64,000 bases of DNA from Lachnoclostridium phytofermentans (GCF_000733755.1 NZ_JPOF01000002.1:248001-312000), one strand, 5' to 3'; counted from the stretch's first letter, positions 43,790-51,290 are shown. Made by a program: numbers and translations. Notes: generated from the letters alone by a model not told the origin.

Positions 43790-44237
43790 TCATCACATCC
43801 TCCTTTATAATTATAAATTCATTCGGTACTGTCGACGTTCCCTCTTACAACTATAAGTCTAATTCTTTGAGAGTAATAACTCAATAATCATGTTTCTAGT
43901 TGTTTTGTGCACAAATAAGTGATAAAAATTCATATATTCCCACTTTATGAACACTTTCTTACTTTTCGATAGGTTTTGTTTTTAATCTCAAAATCAGGAA
44001 ATTATCCAGTATCAGTGTATTTTAAACAAAACTTTTCATCATCAGTAGGTAGAAATATGTTCATTGCTTTATTGCAAATTATTTTTTACAATTAAAGTGT
44101 GATCACAACTAATATGAATGTTGATTATGGCTCAATTTACCAACAAGTTAAGAAGCTACTAATAATATTCATATTTGATTTTTGTTTCTCTATAATAATG
44201 TTCTTTTAATAAGTAGAAAAGATTGGGAGGATTATGC
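43790..44237. promoter_or_regulatory. Divergent regulatory region of the sugar cassette
   Basis: About 450 bases between the permease and binding-protein genes. Plus-strand promoter: TTCATA (44168-44173), 17 bases, TATAAT (44191-44196), upstream of the binding-protein gene. Minus-strand candidate: TTGAGT (43879-43884), 17 bases, TAGACT (43856-43861). Perfect palindromes TTTGTGCACAAA (43904-43915) and TGTGATCACA (44098-44107) lie between them and are candidate regulator sites. Confidence 0.55.
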
Positions 44238-45809
44238 ATGATACGAAAGAATAACAAGTTTTCCAAAAGAATGATTGCAACTGTACTTATTGCAATCTTC
44301 ACATTCACAGGCTGTTCATCTAAGCCAAGTAAAACAGATTTACCTGTTTCACCTACTACAGCCCCAGGTTCAGAGAATGCCGGCGGAGCCTCCGACTCAA
44401 AACGGGAACCACTGGATACTATTTCTATGTTAGTCAATTACACCGGAGCAGAAGCGCCTAATGAGGATAGCGAAGTTATTAAAAAAATTCAAGAATATAC
44501 TGGAACTAAGTTAGAAATCATCTGGGTACCACAATCTGCATATAGCGAGAAGCTAAATACGTTAATAGCCTCCAAAGCATTGCCGCAGATTACTGTAATT
44601 CGTGAAGTGAAGGCAGCTGGCATCGTGAACGCCGCACGCTCTGGGATGTTTTGGGATGTTTCATCCTATTTAAGTGATTATAACAATCTCGGAAACATTG
44701 ATAATAACATATTGCGAAACGTTCAAATTGATGGTGGACAATACCTAATTCCTCGTGTCCGCGAAGTCGCACGCGAAGGGGCAGTCCTTCGTACTGATTG
44801 GCTTAATAACTTAGGGCTGAAAATGCCTACTACAATTGATGAATTGTATGAAGTACTAAAAGCATTTACATATGATGATCCTGATCAAAATGGAAAAAAT
44901 GATACCATTGGTTTTTCCTTAAAGCACAATGCCTTACCTCGTTTTTCTACAATGTTAAGTGTGTTTATGGGTGGACCAAATACTTGGGGAATTGATTCTA
45001 ATGGTCAAGTGGTTCCTGAATTCTATTTCGATACTTATACAGAAGCTTTAACTTGGTTTAGAAACGCTTATGCTGACGGGTTATTTAATCAAGATTTCCC
45101 TGTATGTAAAGATGAGATGCAAAACTTTAATTCTGGTGTTGCGGGAATGCTTTTCTTAGGTAATGTAGAAGATGCAGCAACTCGAGTAACCGACCTAAAT
45201 GCTATTTTCCCTAATGCCACTACAGATATTTTCATGACATTAACAGATGGCGCAAGTGGTGAAAAACATCTCTCTGCACATACTGGCTATACAGGAGCAC
45301 TAGCATTTCCAAAAACTGCTGTCAAATCCGAAGAGGAATTACTAGGTATTCTTGATTTCATTGAGAAACTAGGAGAACCAGAAATGGTAGACCTTTTCAA
45401 TTGGGGTATCGAAGGCGAAACCTATACCCTTGTAGGAAACGCTGTAGAACAATCTAGCAGTCAAGCTGATACATTTGGCTCTAGGTTTAATGATTTTCGC
45501 CAGATAACTCCGTTCTATACTACAAGACATCTGGAAGCTGTAGGCCTTCCTGAATTAAACACTAAAATTACTACTATGATGAATGAGAACGTCCCATATG
45601 TCGTTCACAATGTGACTCTTCCTTACATCTCAGACACTTATGTAGAAAGTGGTGGAGAAATTGAAACACAAATTAATGATGCAAAGATTAAATACGTCAT
45701 CGGTGAGATTGATTTGGATGGATGGAATCAAGCAATAGAATCTTGGAAAAAAGCTGGTGGTGAAAAGATGATTAAAGAATATACAGAACAATATAACGCA
45801 GATAATTAA
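44238..45809 (+). CDS. Extracellular sugar-binding lipoprotein (LipO/LplA type)
   Basis: A 523-residue solute-binding protein. Signal peptide with basic start (MIRKNNKFSKR) and lipobox FTGC (cysteine at about 26), followed by a Ser/Thr/Pro linker. The mature part begins with the family pattern of a strand, SEVIKKIQEYTGTKLEIIWV. It carries an EF-hand-like calcium loop DPDQNGKNDTIG (about 215-226), characteristic of the LplA/LipO group. It delivers an oligosaccharide to the divergently encoded permeases. The start at 44238 is set by GGGAGG; TATAAT is at 44191. The hairpin at 45817-45868 follows, then an esterase gene. Confidence 0.92.
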   Translation: MIRKNNKFSKRMIATVLIAIFTFTGCSSKPSKTDLPVSPTTAPGSENAGGASDSKREPLDTISMLVNYTGAEAPNEDSEVIKKIQEYTGTKLEIIWVPQSAYSEKLNTLIASKALPQITVIREVKAAGIVNAARSGMFWDVSSYLSDYNNLGNIDNNILRNVQIDGGQYLIPRVREVAREGAVLRTDWLNNLGLKMPTTIDELYEVLKAFTYDDPDQNGKNDTIGFSLKHNALPRFSTMLSVFMGGPNTWGIDSNGQVVPEFYFDTYTEALTWFRNAYADGLFNQDFPVCKDEMQNFNSGVAGMLFLGNVEDAATRVTDLNAIFPNATTDIFMTLTDGASGEKHLSAHTGYTGALAFPKTAVKSEEELLGILDFIEKLGEPEMVDLFNWGIEGETYTLVGNAVEQSSSQADTFGSRFNDFRQITPFYTTRHLEAVGLPELNTKITTMMNENVPYVVHNVTLPYISDTYVESGGEIETQINDAKIKYVIGEIDLDGWNQAIESWKKAGGEKMIKEYTEQYNADN

Positions 45810-45816
45810 TCTAGAA

Positions 45817-45868
45817 AGACTCTTCCACTCTACATCCACCATATTATGGTGTAGAGAAGGAAGAGTCT
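45817..45868 (+). terminator. Intergenic hairpin after the binding-protein gene
   Basis: Outer arms AGACTCTTCC and GGAAGAGTCT enclose CTCTAC..CACCAT/ATGGTG.TAGAG. Only ATTTATT follows, so it may partially terminate or stabilise the abundant binding-protein mRNA while letting some transcription reach the esterase gene. Confidence 0.65.
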
Positions 45869-45890
45869 ATTTATTGAAAGGATGATACCT

Positions 45891-46658
45891 ATGGCATTAC
45901 TACATTGTGAACTTTATTCTAACTCGATCCGAATGGATACCAGTGTTAACATTATACTCCCTCAAGATAAGCATCCTATCAAAAAACAGTTGAAAACTCT
46001 CTATCTACTACATGGCAGATCTCAAAACTATTCGGCATGGACACGCTACACTCGTATTGAATATTATGCTGAGAAATATAATGTTGCTATCATTATGCCA
46101 GAAGCTAACCGAAGCTTTTATACCGATATGGAATATGGTGTAAGATACCACCAGTATCTTACGCAAGAATTACCAAGTTTATGTGAATCTATGTTTCAAA
46201 TCAGCTCACTTCGTGAGGATACTTACATTGCAGGCTACTCCATGGGTGGTTATGGCGCATTAAAAGCAGCACTTTCCCATCCAAATCGATATTGTGGGTG
46301 TGCTGCATTTTCTAGCGTTACAGATATTGCACAACACCTTATAGAGCTCCCGGAGGAGAACCCTAAAAAGAATGAATTTCGTGGCATTTTTGGTACTCAA
46401 CTACAGGCAGATGAAGAAGATGACTTATTTTTGCTCGCCAAAAACAATGTAACACTAAAACATAAACCTGAATTATTTCTAACTTGTGGACTTGAGGACC
46501 ACCTTTACCCTGAAAACCTTAAATTCTATCAATATACTTCTTCTCTTCCGTACCAAATAAAGTTTGAAACATGGCACGGAATTCATGACTGGGAGTTTTG
46601 GGATTGCTCCATTCAAAAAGCACTGGAATATTTTTTTATTAAGGAGAATAACATATGA
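45891..46658 (+). CDS. Alpha/beta-hydrolase esterase (EstA/esterase D type)
   Basis: A 255-residue cytoplasmic esterase. The nucleophile elbow is GYSMGG with S117. The likely acid is the aspartate of CGLEDHLYP and the base the histidine of HGIHDWEFW; the oxyanion segment is LLHGRSQNYSAW (39-50). It resembles tributyrin esterase and S-formylglutathione hydrolase-type proteins of Firmicutes. In this cassette it probably removes acetyl or other acyl groups from an imported glycoside; that is inference. Start 45891 was chosen over ATG 45882 because AAAGG then sits nine bases upstream. Its end overlaps the next gene by four bases. Confidence 0.88.
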   Translation: MALLHCELYSNSIRMDTSVNIILPQDKHPIKKQLKTLYLLHGRSQNYSAWTRYTRIEYYAEKYNVAIIMPEANRSFYTDMEYGVRYHQYLTQELPSLCESMFQISSLREDTYIAGYSMGGYGALKAALSHPNRYCGCAAFSSVTDIAQHLIELPEENPKKNEFRGIFGTQLQADEEDDLFLLAKNNVTLKHKPELFLTCGLEDHLYPENLKFYQYTSSLPYQIKFETWHGIHDWEFWDCSIQKALEYFFIKENNI

Positions 46659-47095
46659 TTATCGATTCCATAGAGAACATTGAAAATTACTTTAACTATT
46701 ATAAACACTTTGAAGCCGGGGCACATCTTATCGAAGACTTAGAGGAATTCCCACTCGGTAGATACGAATTTGACGGTGGATACCTCATCATTCAAGAAGG
46801 TGTTACAAGTTCTATCGAGGATGGAGATTTTGAGATACATGACCTTTATTATGATGTCCATTTTATAATAGAAGGGAGTGAGTTTGTTGCTTGGACAGAT
46901 TCAAGTTTTTTGCAACCGAGCGGAATCTACCAACCTGAAAATGACAAACGTTTCTATCATGGCGATGTAACAAACTTTTGTTGTATTACATCCGGTACAT
47001 TCTACATTCTAAAAGAATCGGAAGCCCATAAAGCAGTTCGTCATATTGAATCTCCCCTTTCCTATAAAAAGATAGTAATGAAACTAAAACGATAA
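46655..47095 (+). CDS. YhcH/YjgK/YiaL family protein (DUF386)
   Basis: A 146-residue cytoplasmic protein of the cupin-like YhcH/YjgK/YiaL family, also called the beta-galactosidase small-subunit family. Family features are HLIEDLEEFPLGRYEFDGGY near residue 23, and EIHDLYYDVHFIIEG (about 67-81), holding the E/H metal-site residues. The typical partner motif near the end, FCCITSGTFYILKESEAHKA, is also present. Members bind a metal and act on sugars or sugar acids, often as anomerases or epimerases, beside sugar catabolism genes. ATGA overlap with the esterase gene implies translational coupling. It is the last gene of the plus-strand set. Confidence 0.88.
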   Translation: MIIDSIENIENYFNYYKHFEAGAHLIEDLEEFPLGRYEFDGGYLIIQEGVTSSIEDGDFEIHDLYYDVHFIIEGSEFVAWTDSSFLQPSGIYQPENDKRFYHGDVTNFCCITSGTFYILKESEAHKAVRHIESPLSYKKIVMKLKR

Positions 47096-47123
47096 AACTT
47101 TTATCCTAATTTTTTCATATCAG

Positions 47124-47258
47124 TTATTCAACTACAGCTTTTAAGTATATACAAATTAAAATTATAAATTGTACCCTGCTATACGCACAGAAAAAAAAGA
47201 GAACCATGGCTATTGTCAATGGTTCTCTTTTCCTTATTCTTAAACTCCATCGTTTCAT
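47124..47258 (-). pseudogene. Truncated duplicate of spoIIM (5' 22 codons, then unrelated sequence)
   Basis: From ATG 47258 the frame repeats the first 22 codons of spoIIM, with one conservative change (Leu8 to Ile) and two silent ones, and keeps the GGAGGTCAGC ribosome binding site. At 47194 homology ends and the frame continues for 22 unrelated, mostly hydrophobic codons to a TAA at 47124-47126. A 44-residue chimeric peptide could in principle be made. Confidence 0.8.
47191..47231 (-). terminator. Terminator formed by the spoIIM remnant, downstream of the NUDIX gene
   Basis: Minus-strand arms AAAAGAGAACCAT and ATGGTTCTCTTTT (47219-47231 and 47195-47207) with an 11-base loop and eight T (47191-47198). 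In the intact spoIIM the same stem has 11 pairs and five T. It lies about 95 bases after the NUDIX stop. Confidence 0.7.
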
Positions 47259-47335
47259 GCTGACCTCCAAGAGATAGATTTCAAGTACTCATTAAAAGCT
47301 ATCATTTTGGACTTTTAGAAACAGACTATAAATTT
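47194..47335. repeat. Right copy of 142-bp direct repeat bounding the sugar cassette
   Basis: Same length and orientation as 35899-36040, 131 of 142 bases identical. It includes the last three codons of the intact NUDIX gene (stop at 47326-47328), the spoIIM leader, and 22 codons of spoIIM. Most mismatches (7 of 11) cluster in the leader at about 47290-47308. Confidence 0.93.
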
Positions 47336-47856
47336 TTCTTTGCCTTGTAAGCTAGGATTGCTGATATCGTTTTCGCATCTTGAATCGTACCGTCTAATAT
47401 CATAGCAACCAGTTCCTCTAAGGTATACTCTTCCACCTCAACATATTCATCTTCATCAAGATGCTGCTTTGATGGTGTTAACTCCTCTGTATAATAAATA
47501 CTAATTAATTCATTACAAAATGCTACTGTAGTATAAAGATCAATTAGATGCTCCGCTTTTTCAGTACAATATCCCGTCTCCTCTTCCAGTTCTCTCATCG
47601 CAGCTAATTTACGATCTTCTCCACGATTTAAGCCACCTGCAGGTATTTCTAACGTATATCGTTCTGGAGCATTGCGGTATTGACGAACCATGATAATCTT
47701 ACCTTCTGAATTCACCGGAACAATCGCAGAAGCTCCTTTATGATCGATATAATCCCACTCTGCTTCTCTTCCGTCTGGTAATTTCATAGTATCGGTATAA
47801 ACATCAACAATTCTTCCTTTATGCTCTAATCTACGATTTATTCTCTGATAGTCCAT
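47326..47856 (-). CDS. NUDIX hydrolase, ADP-ribose pyrophosphatase type (NudF-like)
   Basis: A 176-residue enzyme that cleaves ADP-ribose or a related nucleoside diphosphate sugar into AMP and a sugar phosphate. The NUDIX box GGLNRGEDRKLAAMREL...EEETGY spans about residues 76-99 and includes the REL.EE.GY metal site. The upstream VRQYRNAPERYTLEIPAGG is characteristic of the ADP-ribose pyrophosphatase subgroup. The start at 47856 follows GGAGGATTCT; the frame extending to 47919 is unsupported. Its last codons form one edge of the 142-bp repeat, so it was probably the original upstream neighbour of spoIIM. Confidence 0.92.
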   Translation of the reverse strand: MDYQRINRRLEHKGRIVDVYTDTMKLPDGREAEWDYIDHKGASAIVPVNSEGKIIMVRQYRNAPERYTLEIPAGGLNRGEDRKLAAMRELEEETGYCTEKAEHLIDLYTTVAFCNELISIYYTEELTPSKQHLDEDEYVEVEEYTLEELVAMILDGTIQDAKTISAILAYKAKKNL

Positions 47857-47948
47857 AGAATCCTCCAATTTTTCGCATAGTATTTTCCTTTTAGTTTTTT
47901 CAATAATTAATAAGAACAAAACTTAGAATAAAAATGCATGTTATTTCA

Positions 47949-49148
47949 TTATACCAGGGCATGTATAAAGGATTCTATACGATCTAATCCCTTTTCTATC
48001 AATTCTATTGAAACTGCATACGACAAACGAATATGGTCATCAAATCCAAAATCTGCACAAGGTATTACCGCTACATTATAATCCTCGATCAAGATAGATG
48101 CAAGTCTTGCCACGGATTCTATTTTTTCCCCCTGATAAGATAATGCTAAAACATCACTCACATCGATAAACAGATAAAAGGCTCCCTGTGGTAAATTTGC
48201 ATGGAGATGAGGTATCTTTTGAACTCTCTCATACATATAAATACGGCGGCGGTCAAATTCCCTTCGCATTCTTTCCACTGTATCTTGTGGTCCTTTCATT
48301 GCCTCTAATGCTGCTTTTTGCGCAATCGAATTAGGATTCGATGTTTGGTGGGATTGAATGCTACTCATAAGCTTAGCAATCTCTTTGCTAGAAGCTGTAT
48401 AACCGATTCTCCATCCAGTCATTGCATAACTTTTCGCTACTCCACTGCAAGTAATCGTCCTTTGATATATCTCTTCTCCCAAACTCGCGATACTGACAAA
48501 TTCATTATCGCCATATACCAGATTTTCATACATTTCATCTGAAATCACGTAGATGTCTTTTTCAACAACTACCTTTGCTATTTCTTCTAATTCCTCTCTG
48601 GTATAAATCATGCCGGTTGGATTGTTGGGTGAATTCAAAATCAAGGCTTTCGTCTTTTTTGTACAGGCATCTTTAATTTGCTTTGCGGTGACTTTATATC
48701 CCTGTTCTCTTCCTCCTCTTATGTAGACTGGAACACCATCACTTAGTCGAACAATCTCTGGATAACTTAACCAATAAGGTGCTGGGATGATAACCTCATC
48801 CCCTGGATTTAAAATTGCTTCAAATATATTCGTTAGTGAGTGCTTCCCTCCATTACTGACTACAATCTGGGATGGTTCATATGTAATATGATTAACTTTC
48901 CTGAATTTATCACAAATCGCCTTTTTCAAATCTGGAATTCCAGAGGCATCCGTGTATTTCGTAAATCCTTCCTGAATGGCTTTGATTGCTGCTTCATTTA
49001 TATTATCTGGTGTGTTAAAATCAGGCTCTCCTGCACCAAATCCTACCACATCGATTCCTTTTGCCTTTAATTCCTTCGCTTTTGCTGTTATTGCTAGCGT
49101 AGAGGACGGTTTCACTGCTTGCGCTTTTCTTGATAATGTTAGTGCCAT
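47949..49148 (-). CDS. Class I PLP-dependent aminotransferase (aspartate aminotransferase-like)
   Basis: A 399-residue fold-type I aminotransferase of the AspC/Ib subgroup. Markers are GFGAGEPDFNTPDNI (about 36-50), SNGGKHSLTN (about 99-108), the LNSPNNPTGMIY loop (about 171-182), SDEMYENLVYG, and the PLP lysine in SGVAKSYAMTGWRIG. The substrate arginine lies in HIRLSYA near the C-terminus. It likely transfers amino groups between aspartate (or an aromatic amino acid) and 2-oxoglutarate. A clear promoter precedes it at 49225-49253 and a tandem repeat lies upstream. It is followed by the NUDIX gene after about 90 bases. Confidence 0.93.
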   Translation of the reverse strand: MALTLSRKAQAVKPSSTLAITAKAKELKAKGIDVVGFGAGEPDFNTPDNINEAAIKAIQEGFTKYTDASGIPDLKKAICDKFRKVNHITYEPSQIVVSNGGKHSLTNIFEAILNPGDEVIIPAPYWLSYPEIVRLSDGVPVYIRGGREQGYKVTAKQIKDACTKKTKALILNSPNNPTGMIYTREELEEIAKVVVEKDIYVISDEMYENLVYGDNEFVSIASLGEEIYQRTITCSGVAKSYAMTGWRIGYTASSKEIAKLMSSIQSHQTSNPNSIAQKAALEAMKGPQDTVERMRREFDRRRIYMYERVQKIPHLHANLPQGAFYLFIDVSDVLALSYQGEKIESVARLASILIEDYNVAVIPCADFGFDDHIRLSYAVSIELIEKGLDRIESFIHALV

Positions 49149-49224
49149 AGACTTCTCTCCTACGAATCATGATTTTCGTTATACTAAAAATATTGCTTTA
49201 TTGTATACACGAATTATTTTATAC

Positions 49225-49253
49225 ATTATAATGTAGAATTTTCCTGTTTGCAA
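49225..49253 (-). promoter_or_regulatory. Promoter of the aminotransferase gene
   Basis: Minus-strand TTGCAA (49248-49253), 17-base spacer, TATAAT (49225-49230), about 75 bases before the start codon. Confidence 0.75.
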
Positions 49254-49290
49254 GTGTTTTATCACTTCTATTTTTCATACTTAGATAATT

Positions 49291-49380
49291 CGGATTAGAT
49301 ACTTAAGATATTACGGATTAGAAGCTTGAGATATTCAGTTGAGATACTTGAGATATTCTGATTAGTTACTTAAGATATTA
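49291..49380. repeat. Four imperfect 22-23-bp tandem repeats
   Basis: Units start at 49291, 49314, 49337 and 49359 (lengths 23, 23, 22, 22). The shared core is GATTAGATACTTAAGATATT with scattered changes. A partial further unit precedes the array at about 49278. It lies about 40 bases upstream of the aminotransferase -35 box. Confidence 0.85.
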
Positions 49381-49432
49381 CGGTTCCGCTTTTTTTGAAC
49401 TGAATTAGCAAAGATTTGGTCTCTTTTTTTCT

Positions 49433-49471
49433 AAAAAACAAACCGCTTGAGTGTGATTTTTCAAGCGGTTT
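49433..49471 (-). terminator. Intrinsic terminator of the ZIP transporter gene
   Basis: Minus-strand AAACCGCTTGA and TCAAGCGGTTT with a loop of about nine bases, followed by GTTTTTTAG. It lies about 88 bases after the stop codon. Confidence 0.85.
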
Positions 49472-49558
49472 ATCCTAATATTAAAAAAATTAAATACTAA
49501 TTCAATGATTTCCTTTCAAACTAAAGATGCTATAAGTATTTCCTTATATTCTTATTTT

Positions 49559-50368
49559 CTAAATAAACAAAAGAAGACTGAATGCCATGACTGCCATCCC
49601 AGCAATTAGTCCATAAATAGCAAGATGATGCTCTCCATACTCTCTTGCAGAAGGAAGTAATTCATCGAGACTAATATATACCATGATACCGGCAACAGAA
49701 GCAAAGATAAATCCAAATACAGCATCGTTAAAAAATCTGGATAAGAGTAGATAACCGATTAAAGCACCAACAGGTTCAGATAATCCAGATAAGAAGGATA
49801 ATTTAAATGCTTTTTTTCTACTTCCTGTTGCATAATAAATTGGTACTGCCACAGCAATTCCTTCTGGAATGTTATGTATCGCAATGGCTAGGGCAATTGG
49901 TACTCCTAGACTTGGATCACTAATCGCAGCGGTAAAAGTTGCTAGCCCTTCTGGAAAATTATGAATAGCGATAGCTAAGGCGGTAAATAGCCCCATTCTC
50001 ATTAAATTGGATTTATGTGCCTCACTTTTTCCGTCCATCTCTTCCACTGTATGTATTTCATGAGGATTTTCAGTTGAAGGTATGAGTTTATCAATTACTG
50101 CTATCACTAAGATACCAAAAAAGAATCCACCTACAGTAGCCCAAGTGCCTCCTTTTACCCCCAGAACAGATATTAAAGCATCCTTAGCCTTAACAAATAT
50201 TTCTACAAAAGAAACATAGATCATTACACCAGCGGAAAAACCCAAAGCAATTGATAAAAATTTTGTACTTGTTTTTTTAGTTAGTAATGAAAGTGCACTA
50301 CCAATTCCAGTGGAAAGCCCAGCAAAAAGGGTTAGGAAAAAGGCAAATAGCACACTAGATAAATCCAT
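49559..50368 (-). CDS. zupT: ZIP family metal transporter (ZupT-like)
   Basis: A 269-residue inner membrane protein with eight predicted helices that imports zinc and often other divalent metals. The binuclear metal site motifs are HNFPEG (about residue 138) and HNIPEG (about 165) in helices 4 and 5. A His/Glu-rich cytoplasmic loop ([20 protein letters not shown], about 100-119) separates the first three helices from the rest. Its promoter carries an inverted repeat, suggesting metal-dependent repression. The divergent neighbour encodes a histidine-rich YmaF-like protein. GAAAGGAG precedes the ATG. Confidence 0.92.
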   Translation of the reverse strand: MDLSSVLFAFFLTLFAGLSTGIGSALSLLTKKTSTKFLSIALGFSAGVMIYVSFVEIFVKAKDALISVLGVKGGTWATVGGFFFGILVIAVIDKLIPSTENPHEIHTVEEMDGKSEAHKSNLMRMGLFTALAIAIHNFPEGLATFTAAISDPSLGVPIALAIAIHNIPEGIAVAVPIYYATGSRKKAFKLSFLSGLSEPVGALIGYLLLSRFFNDAVFGFIFASVAGIMVYISLDELLPSAREYGEHHLAIYGLIAGMAVMAFSLLLFI

Positions 50369-50741
50369 AGAATTTCTCCTTTCACATATGTAGTATTTAT
50401 ATTTATTATATGTGAGATCTTTTATATTTCAAGTACTTCTATTTAATTTCATAAACTAGTAGCTCCCGTCACTTACCTCTTCACTGTTAAACTTTTGCCT
50501 ATTAACTGCTATCTTCAAATAGAGAGTAGTATATGCATTCGATCGAAAGATACTAAAAATTATTGTATCATTCTTAACTGAGTGAAATAAGCTGGATAGG
50601 TAATAGAGTGATGCTTTTTGTTAGATAATGAAACTAAAATTCAGATTATTCGACATTACAATACACATTAGGACCTCTTATTTCATACGATAATTATGGA
50701 AGTTACTTTTTCCCAAATATATCTATATAGGAGTGGAGTTT
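50369..50741. other. Divergent intergenic region between zupT and the YmaF-like gene
   Basis: About 370 bases. The zupT-proximal end has a promoter with inverted repeat (listed). I could not find a convincing promoter for the YmaF-like gene in the AT-rich remainder. Confidence 0.5.
50392..50432 (-). promoter_or_regulatory. zupT promoter with overlapping inverted repeat
   Basis: Minus-strand TTGAAA (50427-50432), 16-base spacer, TATAAT (50405-50410). Inverted arms TCACATAT (50392-50399) and ATATGTGA (50408-50415) overlap the -10 box and transcription start, the expected place for a repressor operator such as a Zur, Fur or MntR site. The regulator's identity is not known. Confidence 0.55.
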
Positions 50742-51101
50742 ATGAGTAGTTACAATAATGAGAATTTCAACTATCACCAAAGAAAACAGACGCATGATCA
50801 TGAAGTACAAGGTAGCGTAATAATAGCAGAGCGAGAAGAAGACCCACATAACCATCGGTTTGCTACTGTTTCTGGGCAAGTTATCAGGGCTGTTAGAGAT
50901 CATTTTCATCTTGTAAAATTTAGAACTGATTTCTACGAAGATCATTTTCATGAATTCTGTGGAAAAACATCTGGTGCAATTCCTGTGGGTGGGAATCGGC
51001 ATGTTCATTTTCTAGAATCTGTAACAACAGTAAACGATTGTCACCAGCACAATTTCAGAGTTGCTACCTTAATTGAAAATCCTATTGGTGAAGAATGCTA
51101 G
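50742..51101 (+). CDS. Histidine-rich YmaF-family protein
   Basis: A 119-residue soluble protein resembling B. subtilis YmaF. It has 13 histidines, 12 of them in six HxH pairs (THDH, PHNH, DHFH, DHFHEF, RHVHF, CHQH) spaced along the chain, plus two cysteines near H-rich segments. This pattern implies metal binding; the function is not known. The position opposite a ZIP metal transporter gene supports a metal link. The start at 50742 follows TAGGAGTGGAG; a frame from 50733 would begin within that site. A terminator follows at 51118-51171. Confidence 0.78.
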   Translation: MSSYNNENFNYHQRKQTHDHEVQGSVIIAEREEDPHNHRFATVSGQVIRAVRDHFHLVKFRTDFYEDHFHEFCGKTSGAIPVGGNRHVHFLESVTTVNDCHQHNFRVATLIENPIGEEC

Positions 51102-51117
51102 GATCCTAATTTCCTAA

Positions 51118-51171
51118 ATGAAACACCATGTCAAAATACGTTAACCTATCGTATGGGACGTGGTGTTTCAT
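51118..51171 (+). terminator. Nested hairpin after the YmaF-like gene
   Basis: Perfect 11-bp arms ATGAAACACCA (51118-51128) and TGGTGTTTCAT (51161-51171) enclose ATACG/CGTAT. No T-run follows. The layout is like the hairpin at 14941-14991. Confidence 0.55.
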
Positions 51172-51173
51172 AA

Positions 51174-51208
51174 ACAAGAAAAAGCATGCTTCGCGAACTT
51201 TTCCTTGT
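51174..51208. repeat. Single copy of a 35-bp palindromic element also found in the lysS leader
   Basis: Imperfect palindrome with ends ACAAG.AAAAG and CTTTT.CTTGT around GCATGC and TTCGCGAA. It matches the unit at 3086-3120 (ACAAA..GCACGCTTCG..CTTTACCTTGTC) at about 80 percent by eye, 48 kb away. Confidence 0.6.
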
Positions 51209-51214
51209 CATGAA

Positions 51215-51280
51215 TAAAAAAATGAGGCTGCTTAAGTGCTTAAACATACTGCATTTAAGCACCTTTCACAACCTCATATT
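51215..51280 (-). terminator. Intrinsic terminator of the RNase Y gene
   Basis: Minus-strand ATGAGG.TG..GTGCTTAAA pairs with TTTAAGCAC..CA.CCTCAT, followed by TTTTTTTATTC. It begins about ten bases after the rny stop codon. Confidence 0.85.
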
Positions 51281-51290
51281 CATTACATTT

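Larger units (their letters stand above)
36041..47193. other. Candidate inserted carbohydrate-utilisation island
   Basis: An 11.15-kb block bounded by the 142-bp direct repeats. It holds two divergent gene sets: minus strand 43789-36088 (two ABC permeases, AraC-type sensor, oxidoreductase, enolase-superfamily enzyme, hydroxyacid dehydrogenase) and plus strand 44238-47095 (binding protein, esterase, YhcH-type protein). It interrupts what looks like an ancestral NUDIX-spoIIM junction. It contains no integrase or transposase. Confidence 0.65.
49149..49558. other. Intergenic region between the aminotransferase and ZIP transporter genes
   Basis: About 410 bases holding the aminotransferase promoter, a four-copy tandem repeat and the ZIP transporter terminator, listed separately. 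No coding region is seen. Confidence 0.6.
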
